A stretch of DNA of 64,000 bases from an uncultured Desulfobacter sp. (GTDB lineage: Bacteria > Desulfobacterota > Desulfobacteria > Desulfobacterales > Desulfobacteraceae): contig NZ_OY762929.1 of NCBI RefSeq assembly GCF_963666675.1, positions 5,118,001-5,182,000 of the forward strand, written 5' to 3'. A program made the translations under genes and the position numbers. Positions 27,156 through 36,536 of this stretch are shown here, piece after piece. How positions within the stretch are numbered: position 1 is the first letter of the stretch; each line of letters opens with the position of its first letter. The notes under the pieces were generated by a model. That model was not told where the DNA came from, searched no databases, and saw only the letters and a program-made list of their open reading frames with translations.

Positions 27156-30100
27156 ATGAGTGTTTTTGACAGGTTGTCATTAAAAAACCGGATGGTGTTT
27201 TCATTTTCCCTGATTATTATCCTGTTTGTGGTATTGAGTATCAGCACCTACCGTCAAATAGAAGTCCTCAATGAGCTTACCCGGACACTCTACACCCACC
27301 CGCTCCAGGTATCCAATGCCGCCCTGGAAGCCAAGGCCGGGGTGCTTGCCATGCATAGATCCATGAAAGATGTCTCAACCGCCCAAAGCCAGGCCGATAT
27401 TTCCCTGGCCATCCAGGAGGTCCGGGAAAAAGAGGCCGTGGTATACCGGGAGCTGAATCTGATCAAGCGTTATATTCTGGGCCTAGAAGGCAGGCAGTTG
27501 ATTGAAAGCACCATCCTGCTTTTTGACGGCTGGAAGCCCATTCGACTGGAGGTCCAGGACTTCGTTCTCAAAGGGGAGAGGGCATCCGCCAACCTGATCA
27601 CCCGAAAAAAAGGGGCCGATTACGTGGCCCACCTGGAAAGGCGCATGGAAGAGCTCACCCGTTACGCCAGAAATAAGGCAGACGGATTTATGCAGGATGC
27701 CCGCAAAACCCAGCGCCGGGTCTATATTCATATCCTCACCTCCATCACCCTTTTTATGTGCCTGGCAATCACCATCGGCTATCGGTTGTCTTCAAGCATC
27801 CTGGGTGCCATTGAAACCTTTCGCCAAACCATCGCCCGGATCACCCGGACAGGAGAACTGGAGCAGACAACCGTTAAGGGAAATCATGAAATTGCGGCAC
27901 TGGCCAGTCATTTCAACCGCCTGATCCACCGCCTGCAAGGACAGTTCTGGCTCCAGCGTATGGAAAATGAGCTGATTCACGCCCTGTCCGGAGACCTTGG
28001 ATTTGAGGCGATGTTAGAAAAAAGCTGCACCCACCTTTGCCAGAGCCTGAAAAACTGCACCGGTGCCATATACACATATGATGAGCAAGGAGGCAAGTGC
28101 CGGCTCAGTTATTATTATGCAATTCCCGAAGGCAGTCAGTTCGCCAAAGAGTTTGACCTGGGAAAGGGGCTTGTGGGTCAGGCCGCGAAAGATAAAAAAA
28201 AGATTATGCTGTCCCGGCCAACGACTGAAGAGGCCTCTGTCAATTCCGGAATACAACACCAGACTCCCTCGGGTATTATGGCCATTCCCATGATGTATAA
28301 GAATCATCTTTTGGGTATTTTTGAAGTGGCCTTTTTTGACCCCGAAAATACGCTAAAACAGCAAGCCCTGTTATCGGCCATCCGGTCGCTTTCCGTATTG
28401 CTCTATGCGGCCCGACAAAATGAACAGGTAACCCGCCTGCTTGACGTCGCCCAAAAAACCAACAAACAGCTACAGACGTTAAACATGGAAATTGAACATC
28501 AGGCCGGGCAATTGAGCCGAAAAAATACAGAGCTTGAGGACCAGCAAAAAAAGGTGGAAGAGGCAAACCGCCTGAAAAGCGAGTTCCTGTCCAATATGAG
28601 TCATGAACTGCGAACCCCTCTGAACTCAGTGAACGCATTGTCCCGGGTGCTGATTACCCAGGCCGGCGAAAAACTGACCCCGGAGGAAAAAAACTATCTG
28701 GAAATCATTGAGCGCAACGGCAAACGCCTGCTGGCACTGATCAACGACATCCTCGACCTGTCGAAAATAGAGTCGGGCAAGATGGAACTGGATTACACCC
28801 GCTTTTCCCTTGCCCGTACAATTGACAATATCGTGGAAAGCCTTTCGCCACTCGCCCGGAATAAAAATATCCGGCTTGACACCCAGCTTTCCGGAACACT
28901 TCCCCTGCTTGAAAATGATGAAGCCAAGGTGCATCAGGTGCTTGAAAACATCATTGCCAATGCCGTGAAATTCACAGAACAAGGCGGTGTTGCGGTGTCT
29001 GCCGTTGAACGAAACGGCCATGTTGAAATTAGTATTAAAGATTCGGGTATCGGTATCTCTTCTAAAGATTTAAAAACCATATTTGAAGAATTCCGGCAGT
29101 CCGACGGCACCACAACCCGGAAATATGAAGGTACCGGGCTTGGGCTGGCCATCGCCCACAAAGCGGTTCAGTTAATGGGCGGAAAACTCGAAGTCTCCTC
29201 CGTAATTGACCAGGGCAGCACATTTATTGTCACGCTCCCGGTCAATCCCCAGGGTGCCGGCCCAAAGCCCTTGCCGACAAAATCTTTACCGGAGGCCGCA
29301 AACGAAGAGCCGGCCAGTATCCTCATCGTGGATGACGACGACAACACACGAGACCTCTTAAGCCATGCCTTTCAAAGGCAGGGGTATACCACCTTGACCG
29401 CGGCCACAGGCCGCCAGGCGCTTCACTATGCCAAAACCCAACCCATTTTGGCCATCACCCTGGATGTGATCATGCCGGAAATGGACGGCTGGGAAGTATT
29501 GACCCGGCTAAAGGAAGATCTGGATACTGCTGAAATCCCGGTGATTATTGTATCTGTGTCCGATGACCGCAGCACCGGGTTTGCCCTGGGCGCTGTGGGG
29601 TATGTGAACAAACCCCTGGACCGGAAACTGCTGCACGAAGAGATTGGTAAATTTACCCAAACAACGCCGTCCAGCGTTATGCTGGTGGATGATAATGAAA
29701 TGGAACGTAACCAGACGGCTTTGTGGCTCACCCGGGAGGGGGTTCGGGTAACGGCAGCAGGCAGCGGAGAGCAATGCCTGGAACTTCTTGAATCCGACAC
29801 GCCCGATATTATGGTCATAGATCTGGTGATGCCGGAGATGAGCGGATTTGAACTGATTAAAGCCATCCGGGCCAATCCGGAAACAGCCGGTATCCCTATA
29901 CTGGTATTAACCGCCAAAGACCTGACCCCGGAAGAAAAGACGGCCCTTGAGAGGAACGCATCTTCCATTCTGCTCAAAACACCTGAATGCAGCCAGACGT
30001 TATATGAACAGATCAATGCCGTGTTAAAAACGATAGTCCCCCCCCGGTTGTCCCGATCCCTTGAACCCAGACCGATAACCGGCCGCCCTGTGGTATTGAT

Positions 30101-30464
30101 CGTGGAAGATAACCCGGATAATATGATCACCATCAAAGCAATACTGCCCAAAGGATTAGATGTAAAAGAGGCCGAAGATGGGCAGCAGGGGTTGGATATG
30201 GCAAGGATACTGACCCCGGATCTCATTTTTCTGGATATGGCGCTGCCAAAAATGGATGGGTTCGAGGTTGTAAAAGCTTTAAAGGCAGATGAGCGGACAA
30301 AAAACATCCCCGTTGTCGCGCTGACGGCCCAGGCCATGCAGGGAGACAAACAGCGAATCCTCGGGGCAGGCTGCGATGACTATATTCCCAAACCCATTAA
30401 CCCGGAAGCATTGAGAAAAAAAGTGCGGTTCTGGCTGCAGATAGATCCAGAGGAGAAAAAATGA
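27156..30464 (+). CDS. hybrid sensor histidine kinase with three receiver domains
   Basis: About 1102 aa from the ATG at 27156 (AGGA upstream; a TTG two codons earlier is the alternative). Two transmembrane helices (about 11-33 and 188-212) flank a helical sensor region. Then come HAMP (about 213-265), GAF (about 275-430), a coiled coil, HisKA with MSHELRTPLN (His ~483), HATPase with GTGLGLAIA, and three receivers: IVDDDDN with Asp in TLDVIMP, LVDDNEM with IDLVMP, and IVEDNPD with FLDMALP. A periplasmic-sensing phosphorelay protein. The stop overlaps the next gene by 4 nt. Confidence 0.9.
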   Translation: MSVFDRLSLKNRMVFSFSLIIILFVVLSISTYRQIEVLNELTRTLYTHPLQVSNAALEAKAGVLAMHRSMKDVSTAQSQADISLAIQEVREKEAVVYRELNLIKRYILGLEGRQLIESTILLFDGWKPIRLEVQDFVLKGERASANLITRKKGADYVAHLERRMEELTRYARNKADGFMQDARKTQRRVYIHILTSITLFMCLAITIGYRLSSSILGAIETFRQTIARITRTGELEQTTVKGNHEIAALASHFNRLIHRLQGQFWLQRMENELIHALSGDLGFEAMLEKSCTHLCQSLKNCTGAIYTYDEQGGKCRLSYYYAIPEGSQFAKEFDLGKGLVGQAAKDKKKIMLSRPTTEEASVNSGIQHQTPSGIMAIPMMYKNHLLGIFEVAFFDPENTLKQQALLSAIRSLSVLLYAARQNEQVTRLLDVAQKTNKQLQTLNMEIEHQAGQLSRKNTELEDQQKKVEEANRLKSEFLSNMSHELRTPLNSVNALSRVLITQAGEKLTPEEKNYLEIIERNGKRLLALINDILDLSKIESGKMELDYTRFSLARTIDNIVESLSPLARNKNIRLDTQLSGTLPLLENDEAKVHQVLENIIANAVKFTEQGGVAVSAVERNGHVEISIKDSGIGISSKDLKTIFEEFRQSDGTTTRKYEGTGLGLAIAHKAVQLMGGKLEVSSVIDQGSTFIVTLPVNPQGAGPKPLPTKSLPEAANEEPASILIVDDDDNTRDLLSHAFQRQGYTTLTAATGRQALHYAKTQPILAITLDVIMPEMDGWEVLTRLKEDLDTAEIPVIIVSVSDDRSTGFALGAVGYVNKPLDRKLLHEEIGKFTQTTPSSVMLVDDNEMERNQTALWLTREGVRVTAAGSGEQCLELLESDTPDIMVIDLVMPEMSGFELIKAIRANPETAGIPILVLTAKDLTPEEKTALERNASSILLKTPECSQTLYEQINAVLKTIVPPRLSRSLEPRPITGRPVVLIVEDNPDNMITIKAILPKGLDVKEAEDGQQGLDMARILTPDLIFLDMALPKMDGFEVVKALKADERTKNIPVVALTAQAMQGDKQRILGAGCDDYIPKPINPEALRKKVRFWLQIDPEEKK

Positions 30465-32116
30465 CCTGCATTCTGGCCATCGACGACAACAAGGACAACC
30501 TGACAAGCATCAGCGCGCTGCTCAAGCTGTTGCTCCCAAACAGTGATGTAATTACGGCATCTTCAGGCGAAGAAGGCATTCACAAAGCAATTACAGGCCA
30601 CCCGGATACTATTTTGCTGGATATTCACATGCCGGGAATGGATGGGTTCGAAACCTGTCGTGAGTTAAAAAACATAGAGGCCACCGCTCATATCCCCGTC
30701 ATCATGCTGACGGCTGTCCGGACGGATTCAAAGAGCCGGGTTAAGGCCCTTGATCTTGGTGCGGATGCTTTTTTAACCAAGCCCATTGATGAATCGGCAC
30801 TTGCCGCCCAGGTTCGGGCCATGCTCAGGATTAAACAGGCCGAAGACCGTCTCAGGGATGACAAAATACATCTTGAGGTCTTGGTCAAAGAACGGGTTGC
30901 AGAACTCAGGCAAGTCAATTCCCAACTGGTCAAAGAGATCGAAGAACGAAGGCAAACGGAGCAAGCCAAAAAAAAGCTGGAGCAACAGCTGATCCATGCC
31001 CAGAAACTTGAATCCGTGGGCAGGCTTGCCGGGGGAATTGCCCATGATTTCAACAATATGCTCAGCATTATTCTGGGGTATTCAGAGATGATGCAAGAGG
31101 ATATGACGCCCGATGACCCGAATTACGAACCAATAAACGAAATCAGCGCGGCAGCCAACCGGTCAGCCAATCTTACCGGACAGTTGCTCGCCTTTGCGCG
31201 CAAACAGACGGTAAGCCCGCAGGTACTGGATTTAAATGAGACCATACCCAGGATGATGACGATGCTCCACAGGCTGCTAAGAGAAGATATCAGTCTTAAT
31301 TTTATGCCGGCATCCCCCCCCTGCATGGTCAATATTGATCCAAATCAGTTGGATCAAGTGTTGGTCAATCTGTGTATTAATGCCGGGGATGCCATCAACG
31401 GTGCCGGTCAAATTTCCATTACAGCTGAAAATGTGTTCATCAATGACGTGAATAGAGGTGAGAATATTGATTTACCTGCCGGCCGCTATGTCAAACTGTC
31501 CGTCATTGACACCGGATGCGGCATGGACAAAGATATGATTCCCAATATTTTTGAGCCTTTTTTTACAACCAAAGAGATGGCCAAAGGATCAGGTCTAGGA
31601 CTCTCGACTGTGTATGGCATTGTCGGGCAGAACAACGGCACAATTGATGTATCCAGCCGGCCGGGTAAAGGCTCAACCTTTACAATTTTACTTCCCGAGC
31701 ACAAAAAAACGGCCGACACTGGGGACAGCCATCGTAAGAACAAAGTACAGGACAGGCAAAGTGCAACCATTCTTTTGGTGGAGGATGAAGAATCCCTGCT
31801 GAATTTAGGCCGCCAACTGCTTGAACAACTGGGATATACGGTGTTGGCGACACATTCACCCAAAGAGGCCCTTCGCATCGCAGCCGATCACCCAGAACAA
31901 ATCCAAGTACTTATCACGGATGTAATCATGCCCGAAATGAACGGACATGAACTTGCAGACAAGTTAAAAAAAGAGCATCCCCATATCCAATGTCTCTATG
32001 TATCCGGATATCCTGCCCAGGTACTTTCTTCGGAAAAGATACTGGAAGCGGGGAATCATTTTCTTCCCAAACCTTATAAAAAAGAAGATCTGGAACGTAT
32101 GCTCAAGAATTTTTGA
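30461..32116 (+). CDS. receiver-kinase-receiver signalling protein
   Basis: 551 aa. N-terminal receiver (AIDDNKDN, phospho-Asp in LLDIHMPGMDG, Lys in TKPID), a coiled coil (about 125-175), a HisKA/HATPase kinase with AGGIAHDFNNML (His ~193) and GSGLGLSTVYG, then a C-terminal receiver (VEDEES, ITDVIMPEMNG, KPY). No membrane segment and no DNA-binding domain. Its ATG overlaps the stop of the preceding hybrid kinase (ATGA), so the two are translated together and likely form one phosphorelay. The output is not encoded nearby. Confidence 0.9.
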   Translation: MTCILAIDDNKDNLTSISALLKLLLPNSDVITASSGEEGIHKAITGHPDTILLDIHMPGMDGFETCRELKNIEATAHIPVIMLTAVRTDSKSRVKALDLGADAFLTKPIDESALAAQVRAMLRIKQAEDRLRDDKIHLEVLVKERVAELRQVNSQLVKEIEERRQTEQAKKKLEQQLIHAQKLESVGRLAGGIAHDFNNMLSIILGYSEMMQEDMTPDDPNYEPINEISAAANRSANLTGQLLAFARKQTVSPQVLDLNETIPRMMTMLHRLLREDISLNFMPASPPCMVNIDPNQLDQVLVNLCINAGDAINGAGQISITAENVFINDVNRGENIDLPAGRYVKLSVIDTGCGMDKDMIPNIFEPFFTTKEMAKGSGLGLSTVYGIVGQNNGTIDVSSRPGKGSTFTILLPEHKKTADTGDSHRKNKVQDRQSATILLVEDEESLLNLGRQLLEQLGYTVLATHSPKEALRIAADHPEQIQVLITDVIMPEMNGHELADKLKKEHPHIQCLYVSGYPAQVLSSEKILEAGNHFLPKPYKKEDLERMLKNF

Positions 32117-32160
32117 GTCTTTTCTACGCTGTTTCCATGATGAACATCCCCATTTTCCCC

Positions 32161-32190
32161 TTGACATAAATTCAAATTGTCGACATTAAT
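32161..32190 (+). promoter_or_regulatory. promoter with GTCGAC operator, hisC remnant
   Basis: TTGACA (32161-32166) plus CAAATTGTCGACATT; the palindrome TGTCGACA is at 32178-32185. Nearly identical in layout to 26782-26810, 104 nt before the hisC-remnant ATG. Confidence 0.55.
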
Positions 32191-32235
32191 CACCTTATCG
32201 ATAATGATTAAACAAATAGACAAAGAATAGAATAG

Positions 32236-32250
32236 ATTTAGTCGACATTC
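32236..32250. promoter_or_regulatory. second GTCGAC box upstream of the hisC remnant
   Basis: GATTTAGTCGACATT; its GTCGAC is 62 bp (about six helical turns) downstream of the one at 32179-32184, which would suit cooperative binding of two GntR dimers on one DNA face. Confidence 0.45.
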
Positions 32251-32288
32251 TGTAAAGATTTTGTTGTCACACAGAAAGGTAATGTTAC

Positions 32289-32965
32289 ATGAACAGCACT
32301 GCGCCCAAAAAGGTGAACCCCAAACAGGTCGCCAGGTCTGCGGTCAACGATCTGGATCCATATCTTCCGGGCCGGCCCATTAAGGCCCAGGGTCGGAATA
32401 AAATCTTCCAAAATATGGCGCCGAATTTTTGAGCCTTATTCAAGGCGCTCGCTTGGGAGCATATTGAAATATGTGCCTAAGGGAGCAACAAAGAAGAAGG
32501 CCAAAAAGGCAAGCCATATGGAAGAATTTATTTTGATCATGGGCCTAACGCCATTAAAGAAGAATTCGGACTGGACAAGGTGGTAAAACTGGCCTCCAAT
32601 GAAAGTGCGGTTAAAATGCCCGGGAACTGCGCCGGACCCTGGAAAAAGATCAGGATATTCCTTTTGAGACGATGCTGATTGGAAACGGCGCTGAAGACTG
32701 CCTGAACATGATCGGTCAGGCGTTTTTAAATCCAGGGGATGAGTCCATCATCCGGGAGCCCACCGTTGATGCCTATCGTGTGGCCACAGAATTTATGGAT
32801 GCAACACCCGGATATGTTCCCTTAAAGGATGACTGCATTGATCTGGACAGGGTGCCTGGTGCCTTTCTGGATCAATTGCCCGACAGCATCGTTGTGGTCC
32901 TTGACCAGGTCTATTGGGAGATATCACCTGGGAAGACCCGGCCAGGGTCATCTGTTATATCATAA
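32289..32965 (+). pseudogene. HisC-type aminotransferase remnant
   Basis: An ATG with AAAGG upstream starts an N-terminus ending DPYLPGRPI, where a MITE-like element is inserted. After it the frame resumes IKEEFGLDKVVKLASNES, typical of histidinol-phosphate aminotransferases, then shows a deletion, a frameshift (RTLEKDQDIPFE in another frame), an intact stretch MLIGNGAEDCLNMIGQAFL, another deletion, and LPDSIVVVLDQVYWE before the end. The PLP-lysine region is absent. It is inactive. Its promoter carries the GTCGAC boxes, so it belonged to the GntR-controlled amino-acid locus rather than to histidine synthesis. Confidence 0.85.
32384..32550. mobile_element. MITE-like element inserted in the hisC remnant
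   Basis: About 167 bp, non-coding, bounded by imperfect ~38-bp terminal inverted repeats (both ends read TTA-GGCCCA...AATAAA-TCTTCC-ATATGGC inwards) and carrying a central hairpin around 32450-32490. It is flanked by the direct repeat CCATTAA (32377-32383 and 32551-32557). Removing the element and one repeat restores the frame GRPIKEEFGLDK. It has no transposase; an unrelated full-length element would have to move it. Confidence 0.75.
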
Positions 32966-32984
32966 AAAGCTGAGCGCCCGAGGC

Positions 32985-33884
32985 TCACATAATACTTTTC
33001 CCCAGGGCGGACAATGTGAGTTCAACAGCAAGCCTGGCGGTCTTATTGGCACTGTCGAGAATCGGATTGATTTCCACCAGGTCCATGGATGTGATTTTCC
33101 CGGAATCGGCCAGGGTTTCCATCAACAGGTGCGCCTCCCGGTATGTGATGCCTCCCGGTACGGGCGTGCCCACACCCGGGGCTTCCAACGGATCAAGGGC
33201 ATCCATGTCAACGGACAGGTGAATGCGTTTGAGATGCGCAAACTTCATTAACGCCTTGTTGGCAACGGCACTGATCCCGGATTCATCTATTTCTCTCATG
33301 GAAAAGACCGTAATTCCCGATGCTTTTAACCGTTCTTTCTCTTTTTGATCCAGATCCCGCTGTCCGATCATGACCACATGTTCGGGCATGACTTTAATGC
33401 CAGGGGCTCCGACATTCAACAATGGTTCATACCCCTCCCCGGTCAAAACAGCCAGGGGCATACCATGGATGTTGCCCGAGGGAGAAGATTGGGGGGTGTT
33501 GAAATCACCATGGGCATCAACCCAGATCAGGCCGGCCGGTTCATTATAGGTTGCGGCCGCCACCGTTCCAATGGTTACGGAGTGGTCGCCGCCAATAAAC
33601 AGAGGGAACCGTCCTTCCTCTATGGCCAACTTTCCCGCTTCATAAACCGCCGTGCAGATCTGGGTAATCTCTTTTACATAATCGTTTTTTTCAGATTTAC
33701 CCAAGGCATCATCATCCCGGATCGGTATGCTGATATCTCCCGTGTCCACGACCACATGGCCAAGCGCCCTTAATTTCTGAATCAGGCCGGTGTATCTGAC
33801 GGCCGCAGGCCCCATATCAACACCCCGAAGCGATTGCCCGAAATCCATGGGGATACCAATGATACTGATTTTTTTGCACATCAT
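32985..33884 (-). CDS. rocF: arginase
   Basis: 299 aa, the normal arginase length. The binuclear Mn sites are intact: GGDHSVTIG, DAHGDFNTP and SVDMDALDPLEAPG, plus the C-terminal DLVEINPILD. Arginases hydrolyse arginine to ornithine and urea; the SPSGNIHGMPLA loop is the arginase type rather than agmatinase. It faces the hisC remnant convergently and seems to be the surviving enzyme of an arginine/ornithine catabolic locus. A small hairpin overlaps the stop (32971-32987) with a short downstream T-run on the minus strand. Confidence 0.92.
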   Translation of the reverse strand: MMCKKISIIGIPMDFGQSLRGVDMGPAAVRYTGLIQKLRALGHVVVDTGDISIPIRDDDALGKSEKNDYVKEITQICTAVYEAGKLAIEEGRFPLFIGGDHSVTIGTVAAATYNEPAGLIWVDAHGDFNTPQSSPSGNIHGMPLAVLTGEGYEPLLNVGAPGIKVMPEHVVMIGQRDLDQKEKERLKASGITVFSMREIDESGISAVANKALMKFAHLKRIHLSVDMDALDPLEAPGVGTPVPGGITYREAHLLMETLADSGKITSMDLVEINPILDSANKTARLAVELTLSALGKSIM

Positions 33885-34439
33885 CCCAGTTCTCCAGACT
33901 AACGGCCACGGGCCGATATTAAGACGTTCTTAAAACTTCAAAATTTATTTCCGACACCGCCTGTTACAGCGTCAAAGCGATGCGATGCCTGCTTACCCTT
34001 AAACTATTAATCCCCGAAATAATCAACCCATTTAATCTAATGATTTGCATGAGTTTTGATCATTGAAAGTGTTTTAAGCGTCTTCTATGGCGGTGGAGAG
34101 GCAAATCTGGCGGCGCCTATATGGGCGCGACCTTAGGCGTTCCGAGCATCGCCTATCTTCCGTTTAATTTTTTCTGCTGGATTTCACCCATTGTTTCCCT
34201 GCTTTTCGGTTTATTTTGTTTCATCTTTTATTTGCGCCATAAATGCATAATTCATGATAAATTGAAAATTATTATAGCCAAAGACCTTGATCTTTGCCGG
34301 TGGAGCCTAACTATAGATAATCCAGATCTGGCCGATAAAAGACGAAGACCTGTACACGTGAACCAAGCCCACGGCTGCCTGGAAATAGGAAATCAGCTGT
34401 ATTTTATGTTTTTGGTAACAAAAAAAACATTGGATAAAA
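33885..34439. other. gap between arginase and PAS kinase
   Basis: 555 bp. It contains the NhaC-like remnant (34100-34240) and otherwise AT-rich sequence without recognisable signals. The open frame from 34121 to 34447 is credible only in its first ~40 codons. Confidence 0.5.
34100..34240 (+). pseudogene. NhaC-type antiporter C-terminal fragment
   Basis: The frame reads GGAYMGATLGVPSIAYLP and FFCWISPIVSLLFG, resembling the last two helices of NhaC-type Na+/H+ (or amino-acid) antiporters, where GATLGVPT-AYLP-AFFNLISP is typical. No start or upstream body exists. NhaC-like transporters are often found beside arginine/ornithine genes, which fits the neighbouring arginase. Assignment rests on a short match. 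Confidence 0.5.
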
Positions 34440-36464
34440 ATGGATAGAAAAAAACCCACATACGAAGAATTGGAAAGAAGAGTCCGGGAACTGGAAAGGC
34501 TGCAGCTCATGCAGAAGCAAAAGGAATCCCAACCGCTGAATCGTGAAATGTTTTTACGCACCCTGATTGAAACAATACCGGATCTTGTGTGGTTAAAAAA
34601 TCCGGATGGTGTTTTCCTTGCCTGTAATCGAAAATTTGAGCGCCTTTTGAATACTAAGGAAAAGGATATTGTCGGAAAAACAGACTATGATTTTATGAGC
34701 AAACAGGAGGCGGATTTTTTCCGCAAACATGACAAAGCCGCCATCGCAAGCGGAAAGCCTGTGAAAAATGAAGAAGAAGTCATCTACCTAAATGACGGCC
34801 ATAAGGAATTGCTTGAAACCATTAAAACGCCAATGTTCGATACTCAAAACCAACTGATCGGCGTATTGGGCGTGGCCCGTGATATAACAGAACGAAAACG
34901 GATTGAAAGAGAGCTTCGAATGAACGAAGCGCGATTACAATTAACGCTTCAAGTCGCCAATATCGGCCTCTGGGATTGGGATGTTGCCAATGATACCTGG
35001 CATGCCTCGCCTATATATTATACCATGTTGGGCTATAAACCCATTTTCGGTCGTTCTGACAGAAAGATATGGATCAAGCGGATTCATCCCGAAGACAGGG
35101 AAATGGTCAAAAATAAAATTAACAGTATTCTGAATTTCAAAACAAACGAATATCGCTATGAAGCACGTATGAAACATGCTGACGGCTCCTTTCGCCTGCA
35201 TTACGTCACCGGATATGTGCTTGAAAGGGATGAGGACGATAAACCGGTTCATCTGATCGGCCTTAGAATTGACATCACCGAACGGAAAAAAGCGGAAGCT
35301 GAAAAAGAAAAACTCCAAGCGCAATTAATTCAGGCTCAGAAAATGGAGGCGGTAGGGCGTCTGGCAGGCGGTGTTGCCCATGATTTCAACAACATGCTGG
35401 GGATTATCATGGGGCAGGCCGAACTGATGCTGATTCAAATGGATCCAGCCGGACCCTATTTTACCGGGTTACAGGAAATCAGAAAAGCCGCTGAAAGTTC
35501 AGCCGACCTGACGCGACAATTATTAGCCTTTGCCCGTAAGCAGACCATATCGCCCAAGGTACTTAACCTGAATACGGTTGTTGAAAGCATGATTAAAATG
35601 CTGCAGCGAATCATTGGTGAGGATATCCACCTTGTCTGGTCTCCTGGGAAAAAGCCCTGGAAGATATCAATGGACGCCGGACAAATCGACCAGATCCTTA
35701 TCAACCTGTGCGTCAATGCCCGGGATAGTATCACCGGCGTTGGAAAAATCATCATCGAGACAGAAAACTGCACGTTGGATGCGGATTATTGCATTGATCA
35801 TGCGGGATTCATACCCGGTGATTACATGACGTTGGCGGTTAGCGACAGTGGTTGCGGGATGGATCCCGATATTCTCAATAATATATTTGAACCTTTTTTT
35901 ACCACCAAGGACGAAGAAAAGGGGACGGGCCTCGGCCTTGCCATGATTTATGGTATTGTCAAACAAAACGATGGGTTTATCAATGTATACAGCGAACCAA
36001 AACATGGCTCCAAATTTAAAATTTATCTGCCCCGGCACCAGACAGATAACAGAGAGGAATCCCAAACCAATCGTCCCGAGGCCCTGGAGACCGGCTCGGA
36101 GACGATCCTGGTGGTGGAGGACAATACCGATCTTCTGGAAATCAGTCAGACCATGCTGGAACAGCAGGGGTATTTAGTGTTGACCGCGGCCTCACCCGTG
36201 AAAGCGCTGGAAGTGGTAAAAAAGCATGCCGACGGCATTGACCTGCTCATTACGGATGTGATTATGCCGGAGATGAACGGGCGGGAGTTGGCAAAAAAAC
36301 TGGAACTGAGCCATCCGGATCTGAAAGTGCTCTATATGTCCGGCTATACCGCAGATATTATTGCCCATCACGGGGTATTGGAAAAGGACACCCATTTCAT
36401 CCAAAAACCATTTTCAATACGGGAACTGGCAGCCAGGACAAGGCAGGTTATTGAATGCCGATAA
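34440..36464 (+). CDS. PAS-PAS hybrid histidine kinase
   Basis: 674 aa, soluble. An N-terminal coiled coil, PAS 1 (about 38-155, with IPDLVWLKNPDG), PAS 2 (about 165-285, with IGLWDWDVANDTW), coiled coil, HisKA with AGGVAHDFNNML (His ~316), HATPase (DSGCGMD, GTGLGLAMIYG) and a receiver (VVEDNTD, ITDVIMPEMNG, QKPFS). Kinase and receiver resemble those of the gene ending at 32116, so the two may be paralogous. No cognate regulator is adjacent. The ribosome site is weak. Confidence 0.9.
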   Translation: MDRKKPTYEELERRVRELERLQLMQKQKESQPLNREMFLRTLIETIPDLVWLKNPDGVFLACNRKFERLLNTKEKDIVGKTDYDFMSKQEADFFRKHDKAAIASGKPVKNEEEVIYLNDGHKELLETIKTPMFDTQNQLIGVLGVARDITERKRIERELRMNEARLQLTLQVANIGLWDWDVANDTWHASPIYYTMLGYKPIFGRSDRKIWIKRIHPEDREMVKNKINSILNFKTNEYRYEARMKHADGSFRLHYVTGYVLERDEDDKPVHLIGLRIDITERKKAEAEKEKLQAQLIQAQKMEAVGRLAGGVAHDFNNMLGIIMGQAELMLIQMDPAGPYFTGLQEIRKAAESSADLTRQLLAFARKQTISPKVLNLNTVVESMIKMLQRIIGEDIHLVWSPGKKPWKISMDAGQIDQILINLCVNARDSITGVGKIIIETENCTLDADYCIDHAGFIPGDYMTLAVSDSGCGMDPDILNNIFEPFFTTKDEEKGTGLGLAMIYGIVKQNDGFINVYSEPKHGSKFKIYLPRHQTDNREESQTNRPEALETGSETILVVEDNTDLLEISQTMLEQQGYLVLTAASPVKALEVVKKHADGIDLLITDVIMPEMNGRELAKKLELSHPDLKVLYMSGYTADIIAHHGVLEKDTHFIQKPFSIRELAARTRQVIECR

Positions 36465-36536
36465 ACGGTCTTCAATAACCTGCCCCAAAAAGATAAAATG
36501 AAAATTGTACGTGTCATTATCCGTTAATGGGCGTAT

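Noticed and set aside
34241..34447. Continuation of the NhaC-like fragment as a real gene
   Set aside because: Similarity stops after ~40 codons; the remainder is charged and overlaps the next gene's start, so only the short remnant is annotated.
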